Of a DNA stretch of 52,692 nt, positions 8,745-17,166 are shown in pieces. The DNA is taken from the NCBI GenBank assembly GCA_002307175.1, contig DBTS01000129.1, positions 9,460 through 62,151 of the forward strand. Reading direction: 5' to 3'. Below the pieces are notes generated by a model that worked only from the letters and a program-made list of their open reading frames with translations, did no database searches and was not told the DNA's origin. The translations under genes were made by a program, and so were the position numbers. The stretch comes from Rhodocyclaceae bacterium UBA1310. Its GTDB lineage: Bacteria > Pseudomonadota > Gammaproteobacteria > Burkholderiales > Rhodocyclaceae. Position 1 is the first letter of the stretch, and each line of letters starts with the position of its first letter.

Positions 8745-10655
8745 TCATTTTGCCAAATACCACTGCTGCAGCAAGGCTGGGCCTGGGCTCGGGTAAGTCC
8801 AGCCCCAGGGCATCTTCTCGTAGAAATTGCCAAGGCGATTGCTGCGAATGCCCACTGCGCGGGTGGGCGTCACCACCCCCAGAACTTCAAGTTCATCTGC
8901 CGAGATGGCCAGAATCTGCCGGAACAGGCCATCGGCTTCCGCATCGGTCTTCGCATCTTTCCATTTATCATAGAGTTCAAGGCGTTTTTTCATGCTGGCA
9001 GGGGGTTCTTCCCCCTGTTTGCCGCTACTTTCGTACCAGCGCACCCAGGGCAGGCTTTGCCGTGATTCCTGCGGGTGTACCGCCAGGAATGCACGCGGGT
9101 TCTGCGTGGGATCATAACCACCGGCCAGGCTATCTACCGAGATGTCGTAATCATTGCGGTTGGCACGGTCATAGAAGAGAGAACGTTCCGAGGACAGGAT
9201 GGTCAGTTCCAGCCCCGCCTTGGCCCACTCCTTGCGCAGCAGTTCCAGCGCCTCGATCTGGTATGGCACTGCGAGACTTACGATAACCCCCATCGATACG
9301 CGCCCGCCATCCGGGAAGATGCGGAAGCCATCTGTATCGCGTTTCGTCAGCCCCAGCCTGTCCAGCATGGCATTCGCTGTCTTCAGGTCGTAATTGGTGT
9401 ACTGCGTGGCGAGTTTCTCGTTGTAGAACTTGTTGGCGCGTGCCGGGCCGATCTGCCAGGGAATGCCCTGGCCGAGGAACACGATATCGTTGATTTCCTG
9501 GCGGTTCATGGCCAGCGACAGGGCAACGCGGAAATCGTGGTTGCGGAACAGCGGGCGCAGCTTGGCGTTCTTTGTCGACTGGTTGATGAAGATTGCCAGC
9601 GCCGCAGCGTTAACGTCATTCAGGCCAATTGTCTTGTACTTGCCTTTGGCTTCGTTCTCCACCAGAACAGGCCGATTCTGGATGTTCTGGATGTGGCGGA
9701 CCTGGAAATCGATCTGCCCGTTAATGGCCGAGAGCAAAATGGTTTCGGGTTCCGAGATGATAGGCAGATGCAGTTCATCGATATAGGGCAATTGATTGCC
9801 CGCTGTATCCACCTGCCAGAAATACGGATTGCGCTTCATGACCACACGCGTGGCAGACGTGCCATAGGCTGAAACCAGAATCCAGGGGTCCAGCGTCGGT
9901 TTCTCGGGGTTCGACCAGCGTGTCGGGGCTTCGGTATCCCCGCACTTCAGACGCATTAGGGCACCCCAGTCGCTTACGTGGGCAGCCTTGATGAGCTCAT
10001 CAATCCTGGGGTTGTATTTCGGGTGGAACTGCTCGCAGTAGTGTTTCGGGTAAAGGGTGGGGTGCTGGCCCATCGGTGTTGCCAGCTGCTCGATAAAGGT
10101 GTGGTAGGCGCTGGCGAATTTCAGCTTGACCGTAAAGTCATCGAGCTTTTCCGCGGCTACAAGCTTGTTGGCAATGACGTACTGCGAGGGCGGGTTGGCG
10201 AAGAACTGTTTGTTGCCGAGCAGATCATTGACGGCAAACAGCACGTCGTCTGCGGTGAAGGGCTGGCCATCGGACCACTTCATGCCAGGGCGCAGTTTGA
10301 AGGTGAATTCACGGGCGTCAGCACTCTGCACCCAGCTTTCGGCAACATTTGGAACAACTGCCGAAAAATCGGGATTCCAGCGCGTGAGTCCCTGTGAGCT
10401 GATCAGACGCGTAATCCCGTTGACATCCCCGTTGGCACGCAGAGCGGAGCGCAAAGCGCCACCATAGGTGCCGATACGGTCAAAGGGTTTGATGACTTCA
10501 GGTTTGTCCGGCAGGCGCTTGTCGACATTTGGCAGCTTGCCCTCCCTGACCTGGCTTGCCAATGTCGGGGCTTCGTTGAAAGCCACCGCACCGTTCGAAA
10601 GACCGCCTGCGAGTAATGCCAGACCAAACAGGCGTGCTGCTTGCTTCGTGTTCAT
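8745..10655 (-). CDS. ABC transporter peptide-type substrate-binding protein (copy 1)
   Basis: A 636-residue periplasmic solute-binding protein of family 5 (oligopeptide/nickel type). It has a Sec signal peptide ending near GAVA, then the family 5 fold with KLRPGMKWSDGQPFTADDV. The start at 10655 follows AGGAGA at good distance; a longer frame adds 27 unrelated residues. It is the same length as the upstream gene at 10893-12803 and aligns to it without gaps over most of its length, so the pair is a tandem duplication. No permease or ATPase gene is present, so the transporter partner is elsewhere or absent. Long family 5 proteins of this kind often import oligopeptides; the ligand is unknown. 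Confidence 0.88.
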   Translation of the reverse strand: MNTKQAARLFGLALLAGGLSNGAVAFNEAPTLASQVREGKLPNVDKRLPDKPEVIKPFDRIGTYGGALRSALRANGDVNGITRLISSQGLTRWNPDFSAVVPNVAESWVQSADAREFTFKLRPGMKWSDGQPFTADDVLFAVNDLLGNKQFFANPPSQYVIANKLVAAEKLDDFTVKLKFASAYHTFIEQLATPMGQHPTLYPKHYCEQFHPKYNPRIDELIKAAHVSDWGALMRLKCGDTEAPTRWSNPEKPTLDPWILVSAYGTSATRVVMKRNPYFWQVDTAGNQLPYIDELHLPIISEPETILLSAINGQIDFQVRHIQNIQNRPVLVENEAKGKYKTIGLNDVNAAALAIFINQSTKNAKLRPLFRNHDFRVALSLAMNRQEINDIVFLGQGIPWQIGPARANKFYNEKLATQYTNYDLKTANAMLDRLGLTKRDTDGFRIFPDGGRVSMGVIVSLAVPYQIEALELLRKEWAKAGLELTILSSERSLFYDRANRNDYDISVDSLAGGYDPTQNPRAFLAVHPQESRQSLPWVRWYESSGKQGEEPPASMKKRLELYDKWKDAKTDAEADGLFRQILAISADELEVLGVVTPTRAVGIRSNRLGNFYEKMPWGWTYPSPGPALLQQWYLAK

Positions 10656-10850
10656 TACGTCTCCTGTGTTGTGATGCCTCGGGCCGGGTGAGTCTGATGG
10701 CTCACGCGCCATGCAATTGGCAAATGGATTGTCCATTCCCTATGTGCCAGAAGCGGAGACGCGCAGACATCGGGGCAAACCCTTGTGGACAGCCTGGCAG
10801 TTCAGGAGCGAAGTTGAAAAAGGAGGGGAATGTGAAGATTTTTTCAGGGA

Positions 10851-10896
10851 GCCCGGCAGTTTTTAGGCCGCCGGGCCTGACAAACCGGGCTGTCAG
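10851..10896. other. Two adjacent stem-loops between the tandem binding-protein genes
   Basis: GCCCGGC (10851-10857) pairs with GCCGGGC (10870-10876), and CTGACA (10877-10882) pairs with TGTCAG (10891-10896). The second stem overlaps the stop codon of the upstream copy. On the minus strand no T-run follows, so this is not a canonical Rho-independent terminator. It may act as a 3'-end stabiliser or a partial terminator that sets unequal expression of the two genes. Confidence 0.45.
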
Positions 10897-12803
10897 TTCG
10901 TGAGGTACCACTGCTGGGTCAGCCCCGGACCGGGGGTGGGGTAAGTCCAACCCCAGGGCATCTTGTCATAGAAATTTCCCAGACGGTTGCTGCGGATGCC
11001 AATGGCCTGGGTGGGCGTGACAGTGCCCAGCACCTCCAGCTCATCTGCCGAGATTGCCAGAATCTGGCGGAACAGGGCATCTGCCTCGGCATCGGTTTTC
11101 GCGTCTTTCCATTTGTCGTACAGATCAAGACGCTTCTTCATGCTTGCGGGTGGCTCTTCGCCCTGCTTGCCGTGGCTTTCGTACCAGCGCACCCAGAGCA
11201 GGCTCTGACGCGATTCCTGCGGGTGGATGGCCAGGAAGGCGCGCGGATTCTGTGTCGGGTCATATCCGCCGGCGAGTCCGTCTACGGAAATGTCGTAGTC
11301 GTTGTTGTTGGCCCGGTCATAGAACAGCGAACGTTCGGAAGACTGGATGACCAGCTCAATCCCGGCCTTGGCCCACTGGTTGCGGAGCAGTTCAAGCACC
11401 TGGATCTGGTAGGGCATTGAAATGCTCACAATGGCCCCCATCGAGATGCGGCTGCCATCAGGATTGAGGCGGTAGCCATTGGAGTCACGTTTCGTCAGGC
11501 CCAGTTTGTCGAGCATTTCATTGGCTTTCTTCAGCTCGAAACCGGTGTACTGCGTGGCAAGTTTTTCGTTATAGAACCTGTTGGCGCGTGCCGGGCCGAT
11601 CTGCCAGGGAATGCTTTGGCCGAGAAAGACGATGTCGTTGATTTCCTTGCGGTTGGTGGCAAGTGACAAGGCCGCGCGGAAGTCATGCTCGCGGAAGAGT
11701 GGCCGCAATCTGGCGTTCTTCGTCGATTGATTGAAGAAGATTGCCATGGCCGAAGCGTTAACATCATTCAGACCAATGACCTTGTACTTGCCTTTGGCGG
11801 CATTTTCAGCGAGTACGGGTTTGTTCTGAATGTTCTGGATATGGCGGACCTGAAAGTCGATCTGTCCGTTCATGGCCGAGAGCAGGATGGTTTCCGGTTC
11901 TGAAATGATAGGCAGGCGTAGTTCGTCGATATAGGGCAACTGGTTACCGGCGCTGTCGACCTGCCAGAAATAAGGGTTGCGCTTCATGCGCACCTGCATG
12001 GCGGAGCCGCCATAGGCGGTCGTCAGAATCCACGGGTCGAGTGTCGGCTTGTCAAGGTTTGACCAGCGCGTGGGGGCTTCCGTATCGCCGCATTTCAGGC
12101 GCATCAGCGCCGCCCAGTCGGCTACCTTGGCAGCCTTGGCGAGTTCATCGACCTTAGGATTGTATTTCGGGTGAAATTGCTGGCAGTAATGCTTCGGATA
12201 CAGTGTCGGATGCTGCCCCATGGGGGTTGCCAGCTGTTCGATGAAGGTGTGATAGGCACCGGCAAACTTGAGCTTGACGGTGTAGTCATCGATTTTTTCG
12301 GCCACGACAACCTTGTCGGCAACCACATACTGTGGCGGCGTGCTGGCAAAGAACTGTTTGTTGGCAACGATGTCATTGATGGCGAAAATAACGTCATCTG
12401 CGTTGAACGGGACACCATCTGACCACTTCATGCCACGCCGCAGCTTGAAAGTGAATTCGTGGGCGTCGCTGCTTTGCTCCCAGCTTTCCGCCACATTGGG
12501 CACCACACTGGAGAAATCCGGGCTCCAGCGTGTGAGCCCCTGGGAACCGATCAGGCGGGTGATGCCGTTGACGTCACCGTTGGCGCGCAGCGCGGAGTGG
12601 AAGGTTCCTCCGTAGCTGCCGATCCGCTCGAAGGGTTTGATGTTCTCTGGTTTGTCCGGCAGGCGTCTGTCGACCGGGGGAAGTTTGCCGTCCTTGACCA
12701 GTGAGGCCAATGACGGTGCTTCGTTGAATGCGAATACGCCACTCGTCATGCACGTTGCAACAATCGCCACGCCAATGCGTAAGACTGCCCTTGATGCGTT
12801 CAT
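10893..12803 (-). CDS. ABC transporter peptide-type substrate-binding protein (copy 2, upstream)
   Basis: A 636-residue family 5 solute-binding protein with a Sec signal peptide ending around SGVFA and the mature start FNEAPSLASLVKDGKLPP. It is a close paralogue of the gene at 8745-10655, of identical length; many blocks are identical (for example ATPMGQHPTLYPKHYC, NGQIDFQVRHIQNIQN). A strong AGGAGGAAAG precedes the ATG, and a highly structured leader at 12810-12890 overlaps this ribosome-binding site. It lies 116 bases downstream of hemY on the same strand. No cognate permease is visible. The two copies may bind different peptides or form a dosage pair. Confidence 0.88.
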   Translation of the reverse strand: MNASRAVLRIGVAIVATCMTSGVFAFNEAPSLASLVKDGKLPPVDRRLPDKPENIKPFERIGSYGGTFHSALRANGDVNGITRLIGSQGLTRWSPDFSSVVPNVAESWEQSSDAHEFTFKLRRGMKWSDGVPFNADDVIFAINDIVANKQFFASTPPQYVVADKVVVAEKIDDYTVKLKFAGAYHTFIEQLATPMGQHPTLYPKHYCQQFHPKYNPKVDELAKAAKVADWAALMRLKCGDTEAPTRWSNLDKPTLDPWILTTAYGGSAMQVRMKRNPYFWQVDSAGNQLPYIDELRLPIISEPETILLSAMNGQIDFQVRHIQNIQNKPVLAENAAKGKYKVIGLNDVNASAMAIFFNQSTKNARLRPLFREHDFRAALSLATNRKEINDIVFLGQSIPWQIGPARANRFYNEKLATQYTGFELKKANEMLDKLGLTKRDSNGYRLNPDGSRISMGAIVSISMPYQIQVLELLRNQWAKAGIELVIQSSERSLFYDRANNNDYDISVDGLAGGYDPTQNPRAFLAIHPQESRQSLLWVRWYESHGKQGEEPPASMKKRLDLYDKWKDAKTDAEADALFRQILAISADELEVLGTVTPTQAIGIRSNRLGNFYDKMPWGWTYPTPGPGLTQQWYLTN

Positions 12804-12809
12804 CTTTCC

Positions 12810-12890
12810 TCCTGATATGGATAGTGCGTCTTTTAGAGACGCGCTATCCAGTGAGACAAGTTATCATGCACTTGTCACACTATATCAGGA
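12810..12890 (-). promoter_or_regulatory. Structured leader: three-way junction that includes the ribosome-binding site
   Basis: Read on the minus strand, three helices are packed with almost no unpaired linker. P1 is TCCTGATAT (12890-12882) with ATATCAGGA (12818-12810), perfect over nine bases, and its 3' arm contains AGGA of the AGGAGG Shine-Dalgarno. P3 is 12880-12870 with 12861-12851 (one U-U mismatch, eight-base loop). P2 is 12850-12837 with 12831-12818 (one C-A mismatch, five-base loop). If transcribed, P1 would sequester the ribosome-binding site. The inner helices could also be DNA operators, being palindromes. No known riboswitch consensus is recognised. Confidence 0.5.
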
Positions 12891-12919
12891 TATTTGAATT
12901 GAATTATGACGAGGGGCAA

Positions 12920-14092
12920 TCACGCGCCGAGTGATGCAGCCTCACGATAGTGGCGATTGGCGTCTTCTGTCTGTTCAAGTTTTTCGGAGAGGCGTGCAAG
13001 CTCCAGGTGTGCCGCGCGTGAGGGGGCCTGTGACAGCGAGGCTTCGAAGTAGCTGCGGGCCTTGCCCCACAATTGCCCGCGGATGCACAGGCGACCGAGT
13101 GCCAGCAGCAGGCCGGCGTCTTCCGGGTGATCCTTGAGCCAGCGTTCGCCGGTCGCCAGCTGGGTGCGCAGATCCGGGCTCTGGCAGCGGCCATACAGCA
13201 CGGCAAGCTCGGATTCCCATTCGAGTTCAAGTGCCTCCTCGACTGCCGCCACCGCGATCTTCTCGTCACCGGCACCGATCAGGTGGGGAATGGCACGCAG
13301 CAGAAAACCCGTATCATGACGCTCAGCTTCGGGGATGGACTGCCACACGCTGGTCAGAGAGGTCAGGTCGTCTGCCGTATCGCGCAGCTGTTCGAGCAGG
13401 GCACGACGCAACAAGGGTGCCGCCTGATCCGGCGTCAGTGCATTGTGTTTGCGCAGGGTACGTGCCAGCCGCGCCACTTCGGCCCAGCGTCCCCGCCCCT
13501 GTTCAGTCTGCAAGGATAGGCGCAGGGCTGCCAGATGGCGGTGACCGGATTCACGCAATGCTTCCAGATGGCGTGCCGCATCGTCAAAGCGGCGGTCGGT
13601 GATGGCCATTTCGGCTTCGGTCATGAGGCGTGCAATTCGGATGTCGCCATCATACATGGCAGCATTGCTGAGCCATTGCTGGCGCTTTTCGATATCGTGC
13701 AGGGCGTTCGCGGCGCGGGCGGCAAGCAGGGCTGCCAGCCCCGGACGGGTAATCCCGTCGTAGGCCTGCACGGCGCTGCGGAAAGCCTGACCATAGCGGC
13801 CTTCGTGAAAGAAGCGTTCGGCCTCGTGCATGGCGCGCTGAGCCGCCTCGCGACGCCGCCGCAGACGGTAGGCGCTGACTTCTCCCGGCAGATCCATGCC
13901 GCGCACGGCCAGCCGCATCAGCCGGTAAAAGACGGCAAACACCAGGATCAGCAGCAGCAACAGCAGGATCATGGAGACCTGGATGCGGTAAGGCCACCAC
14001 ACGATCAGGGCATACGCTTCATTCTGACGCGCAAAGACGGTCAGGCCGACAGCCAGTGCAAACAAACCCAGCAACCACAGAAGTGCTTTCAT
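12920..14092 (-). CDS. hemY: HemY, TPR membrane protein of the haem operon
   Basis: A 390-residue inner-membrane protein. Two N-terminal transmembrane segments (about 3-20 and 38-60) flank a short periplasmic loop, followed by the HemY N-domain and TPR-like helices in the cytosol. The name is shared with, but unrelated to, protoporphyrinogen oxidase; this proteobacterial HemY is thought to coordinate haem-synthesis enzymes. It follows hemX by nine bases and completes hemC-hemD-hemX-hemY. Its length matches the family. Confidence 0.88.
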   Translation of the reverse strand: MKALLWLLGLFALAVGLTVFARQNEAYALIVWWPYRIQVSMILLLLLLILVFAVFYRLMRLAVRGMDLPGEVSAYRLRRRREAAQRAMHEAERFFHEGRYGQAFRSAVQAYDGITRPGLAALLAARAANALHDIEKRQQWLSNAAMYDGDIRIARLMTEAEMAITDRRFDDAARHLEALRESGHRHLAALRLSLQTEQGRGRWAEVARLARTLRKHNALTPDQAAPLLRRALLEQLRDTADDLTSLTSVWQSIPEAERHDTGFLLRAIPHLIGAGDEKIAVAAVEEALELEWESELAVLYGRCQSPDLRTQLATGERWLKDHPEDAGLLLALGRLCIRGQLWGKARSYFEASLSQAPSRAAHLELARLSEKLEQTEDANRHYREAASLGA

Positions 14093-14101
14093 CCCGATAC
14101 C

Positions 14102-15253
14102 TCAGCGTTTGCCGCCGAGCTTGAGGGCACGCACGGCAGTCTGCGTGTCCTCCAGGCTGGGCAGGGTCAGGGTCAGGCGTGCCTGTTCGATCTGGGCCAG
14201 ATCGTCCAGCGTAGAGGCAACCGGGCGGGATTCGGTATCGAAGTAGCGCTGCAACCACAGGCGGGACTGGCTGACATCTTCGCTAAACAGGCGGCCATCG
14301 CGCTGCATCAGTGCCAGGCGCGCAGAAAGCAGGCGCAGGCGCAGGTTTTCACGCAGGAAGCCGGCCTGGCTCGGTGACAGCAGGGCCTGGTCGGGGCGAT
14401 CCATGCGCTCGATGCGGATGAGCTGGCGGAAATCGGCCCAGAATTCCTGCAGAACTTTCAGCGAGGTTTCTGCAAACCCATCGTGCGGAGCGGACGCTGC
14501 AGGTTCCGGCGTGGTCGCGGCCTTGTCCCTGCTGGCGCGCTTCGCCGTCGTTCTGCTGCCTGCCGCTGCGGGCTTTGCAGCCGGGGCGGAAGCCTGTGGC
14601 AGCGCCGTCTGGGGGGAATGTTCAAAGCCCAGTGGCAGGGAGTCGATACGGCCAATGATGGTTTCAAGCTGCAGGGCAACACTGCTCGCATCTGTCAGCG
14701 GCAGTGCCTGCAGACGTTCGATGTCGCGGGTAACGAGCTTGCGCAGGCCCAGGACCCTGGCTTGATCCAGGCCGGCAAGCCGGCTGTCGGCACTCTGCAG
14801 GGCGGCCAGGGCCGCCTGTACATTGCCGGCGAGCTGCAGTTGCTGGGCGGCGATATCAATAGCTTGCTGCACTTCGGAGATAGCGCGGTCGTCACGTGCC
14901 TGCGAGAATTCGGCATACATGTCGGTGAGCGCGGCGAATTGCCCCTGGGACTGCTGAAGCGTGGCATCCAGGGCACCAATCTTGCCCTGCATGGCTTCGA
15001 TGGCTTCCCGATTCTGTTTCGCCAGGGTATGGGCTTCGGTTGAATTGTTGTTGGCGTCGTTCAGGCGTCGTGCCACCTCGGTGTGCAGTTCGCGCAGACG
15101 CTGCGAGGTGTCGTAGCTTTGCCACGACAGCACGGCCAGGATCGCCACGGCGACAGCGGTCACGACGCGATTCCAGCGGGCAGTGCTGCGCGAAACCGCA
15201 TCGACTGGGGCTGCCGGAGCAGCAGGAGGTGGGGAGAGCTCTGGATTTTCCAT
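14102..15253 (-). CDS. hemX: HemX, membrane-anchored haem-operon protein
   Basis: About 383 residues. A Pro/Ala-rich cytosolic start is followed by one transmembrane segment (WNRVVTAVAVAILAVLSW), then a coiled-coil periplasmic region and the HemX domain. An Ala/Lys-rich linker sits near the middle. Despite frequent annotation as uroporphyrinogen-III methyltransferase, the catalytic domain of that enzyme is absent. The start is uncertain: an in-frame ATG at 15328, only five bases past the hemD stop and with AGGCAGG before it, would add 25 residues. It lies between hemD and hemY. Confidence 0.85.
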   Translation of the reverse strand: MENPELSPPPAAPAAPVDAVSRSTARWNRVVTAVAVAILAVLSWQSYDTSQRLRELHTEVARRLNDANNNSTEAHTLAKQNREAIEAMQGKIGALDATLQQSQGQFAALTDMYAEFSQARDDRAISEVQQAIDIAAQQLQLAGNVQAALAALQSADSRLAGLDQARVLGLRKLVTRDIERLQALPLTDASSVALQLETIIGRIDSLPLGFEHSPQTALPQASAPAAKPAAAGSRTTAKRASRDKAATTPEPAASAPHDGFAETSLKVLQEFWADFRQLIRIERMDRPDQALLSPSQAGFLRENLRLRLLSARLALMQRDGRLFSEDVSQSRLWLQRYFDTESRPVASTLDDLAQIEQARLTLTLPSLEDTQTAVRALKLGGKR

Positions 15254-15333
15254 AGAGAAGATTTTAACTGAAGCAGGCCATTGCGAGGGTTCGATCAAGT
15301 GGGCAGGCAGACTGGCGGTAGCCGACATCCTGC

Positions 15334-16098
15334 CTAGTTTTTGAGTGTCTGGACAACGCCTTCTGCGATGCCTGCGTCGCCGCCCGGTGTGAGGACCACC
15401 CTGACCGCACCGGCACTGCGCAGTGCCTCGCAGATGCGCGGATGTGGCGCAAATGTTGGCAATTCGCGGAGCATCCGGAGCCCTTTTTCTCCCATGATTT
15501 CCAGGAAGAATGTGAGCCCCTGGCTGGCGGAGAACACCAGTGCGGAAAGTTTTCCGGCATGAAAATCCGCCGCTAACGGCAGCGGGTCGAGTGTGGCGCA
15601 GATGCGACGGTAACAGCTCACCGTGAGTACTTTCGCCCCCCGATCAGCCAGTGTGTCGGTAAGGAGCTCGCGGCCACCATCGCCGCGCACGATGAGTATG
15701 CGCTTGCCGGCGACAGCCTGTTGTGAGAATTCTGGCAAGGCCAGCACGCCTTCACTGTCGAATCTGTCGTGCGGACATAGAACCTCATTAAAACCATGCG
15801 CCCCAAGCGCATGGGCACTGGCCGGGCCGACCGCAGCCACCCGCAGGCTGGCAGGCCAGTCGGCTCGCGGGCGGATCTGCAGCGCGCGGTCGACGGCGTT
15901 GGGGGACACGAAAAAAGCCAGCGTGCAGGTCTCGAGGGGGATTTCGCGCAGCGGCGCAGGGTCTGCCGGCGCAATGGTCATGACCGGAAAGTTGAGCACG
16001 GTGGCGCCCAAATCCTGGAGAATGCTTGCCAGTCCGTCGGCTTGGGCGGCCGGGCGGGTGGTGACGATGCAGCGTCCGGCCAGGGGCTTCTCGGTCAT
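15334..16098 (-). CDS. hemD: Uroporphyrinogen-III synthase
   Basis: A 254-residue cytosolic enzyme that cyclises hydroxymethylbilane with inversion of ring D, in tetrapyrrole synthesis. The N-terminus GRCIVTTRPAAQADGLA and the two-lobed pattern (FFVSPNAVDRAL, VAAVGPASAHAL, and LVFSASQGLTFFLE) fit the family, whose sequence is poorly conserved. Its ATG overlaps the hemC stop as ATGA, so it is coupled to hemC. Confidence 0.9.
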   Translation of the reverse strand: MTEKPLAGRCIVTTRPAAQADGLASILQDLGATVLNFPVMTIAPADPAPLREIPLETCTLAFFVSPNAVDRALQIRPRADWPASLRVAAVGPASAHALGAHGFNEVLCPHDRFDSEGVLALPEFSQQAVAGKRILIVRGDGGRELLTDTLADRGAKVLTVSCYRRICATLDPLPLAADFHAGKLSALVFSASQGLTFFLEIMGEKGLRMLRELPTFAPHPRICEALRSAGAVRVVLTPGGDAGIAEGVVQTLKN

Positions 16099-17036
16099 GC
16101 CCGCAATCCGGCCAGCAATGCCTTGGCACCCTGAGCGAGGAGGTCTTCCGCCACGCGGCGTCCGAGTGCCCGTGCTTCGTCAATGGGGCCCTGTCCCTGG
16201 CTGCGAATGATGTGCGATCCGTCAGGTTGTGCCACGAAGGCACGCAGATTCAGTGTGCCCTCTCCGGCAGCTTCGCAGAAGGCCCCGATGGGTACATCAC
16301 AGCCCCCGTCGAGTGCTTCGGTAAGCGCCCGTTCGGCCTGCACGCAGACCGTGGTCACGGGGTCAATGAGTGGCGCGAGCCACGCGGCCACCTCGGCGCG
16401 GTCGGCGCGGGCCTCGATTCCCAGTGCGCCCTGCCCTGCAGCGGGCAGGCTCTCCTCGGCGGGCAGCACACAGCGGATGCGCTCGCCCAGGCCAAGGCGT
16501 CTGAGCCCGGCGGCGGCAAGGATGATCGCATCGTACTGGCCTTCATCAAGCTTTTTCAGGCGGGTATCCAGATTGCCACGCAGCGGGCTGACACCCAGGT
16601 AGGGGTGCTGGGCGTGCAATTGGGCTTCGCGGCGCAGGCTGGAGGTACCGACAATGGTGCCCGGCGGCATGTCGGCAAGGCTGGGGTAACGGTTCGAGAC
16701 GAAGGCATCGAAGGGGGTTTCACGCGTCAGGGTGGCGATGAGGGCAAACCCTTCGGGCATTTGCGCGGGGACATCCTTCATGGAGTGGACCGCGATGTCG
16801 GCACGGCCATCGGCGAGTGCCTGCTCCAGCTCCTTGACGAAAAGGCCCTTGCCGCCAACCTTGGAGAGGCTGCGGTCGAGGATCTGATCGCCACGGGTGG
16901 TCATGCCCAGCAGCTCTACCGTACAGCCGGGCCAGACTGCCTGCAGACGGCTGCGAACGTGCTCGGCCTGCCACAGGGCAAGGCGGCTTTCACGGGTGGC
17001 AATGACGATGCGGGTAGGGGAAACGGCGGTATTCAT
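16095..17036 (-). CDS. hemC: Porphobilinogen deaminase (hydroxymethylbilane synthase)
   Basis: A 313-residue enzyme that joins four porphobilinogens into hydroxymethylbilane. It shows IATRESRLALWQAEHV, GKGLFVKELEQAL, HSMKDVPAQMP, the Arg-rich GTSSLRREAQL and the dipyrromethane-cofactor cysteine in GGCDVPIGAF. The start at 17036 (MNTAVSPTRI) fits the family; a longer frame adds unrelated residues and reaches into the divergent ppc gene. It is the first gene of hemCDXY; the 130-base gap to ppc must hold both promoters. Confidence 0.95.
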   Translation of the reverse strand: MNTAVSPTRIVIATRESRLALWQAEHVRSRLQAVWPGCTVELLGMTTRGDQILDRSLSKVGGKGLFVKELEQALADGRADIAVHSMKDVPAQMPEGFALIATLTRETPFDAFVSNRYPSLADMPPGTIVGTSSLRREAQLHAQHPYLGVSPLRGNLDTRLKKLDEGQYDAIILAAAGLRRLGLGERIRCVLPAEESLPAAGQGALGIEARADRAEVAAWLAPLIDPVTTVCVQAERALTEALDGGCDVPIGAFCEAAGEGTLNLRAFVAQPDGSHIIRSQGQGPIDEARALGRRVAEDLLAQGAKALLAGLRA

Positions 17037-17166
17037 GAGAGGTGCAGGGTCTTTTCTCGATAGCGAAAAACGATGGTAGCACGCTCGCCGGGGCTGCCTG
17101 TGGGCTGCTATGATCATGCAGGGTCCAAGCCTGTTTTTATAAATAATTTTTACGAAAGCCCCAACG

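Noticed and set aside
10851..10876. Rho-independent terminator between the binding-protein copies
   Set aside because: The stem is good, but the T-run lies on the wrong side for the minus-strand genes, so I report it only as a stem-loop.
12851..12880. CRP/FNR-type operator
   Set aside because: The arms do not fit TGTGA-N6-TCACA or TTGAT-N4-ATCAA, although TGTGA occurs once.
12810..12890. Purine or TPP riboswitch
   Set aside because: Both fold as three-way junctions, but purine switches need conserved unpaired junction bases, absent here, and the TPP signature CUGAGA is missing.
14102..15253. Uroporphyrinogen-III methyltransferase activity for hemX
   Set aside because: The protein has one transmembrane segment and coiled coils, but none of the SAM-binding motifs of the methyltransferase.
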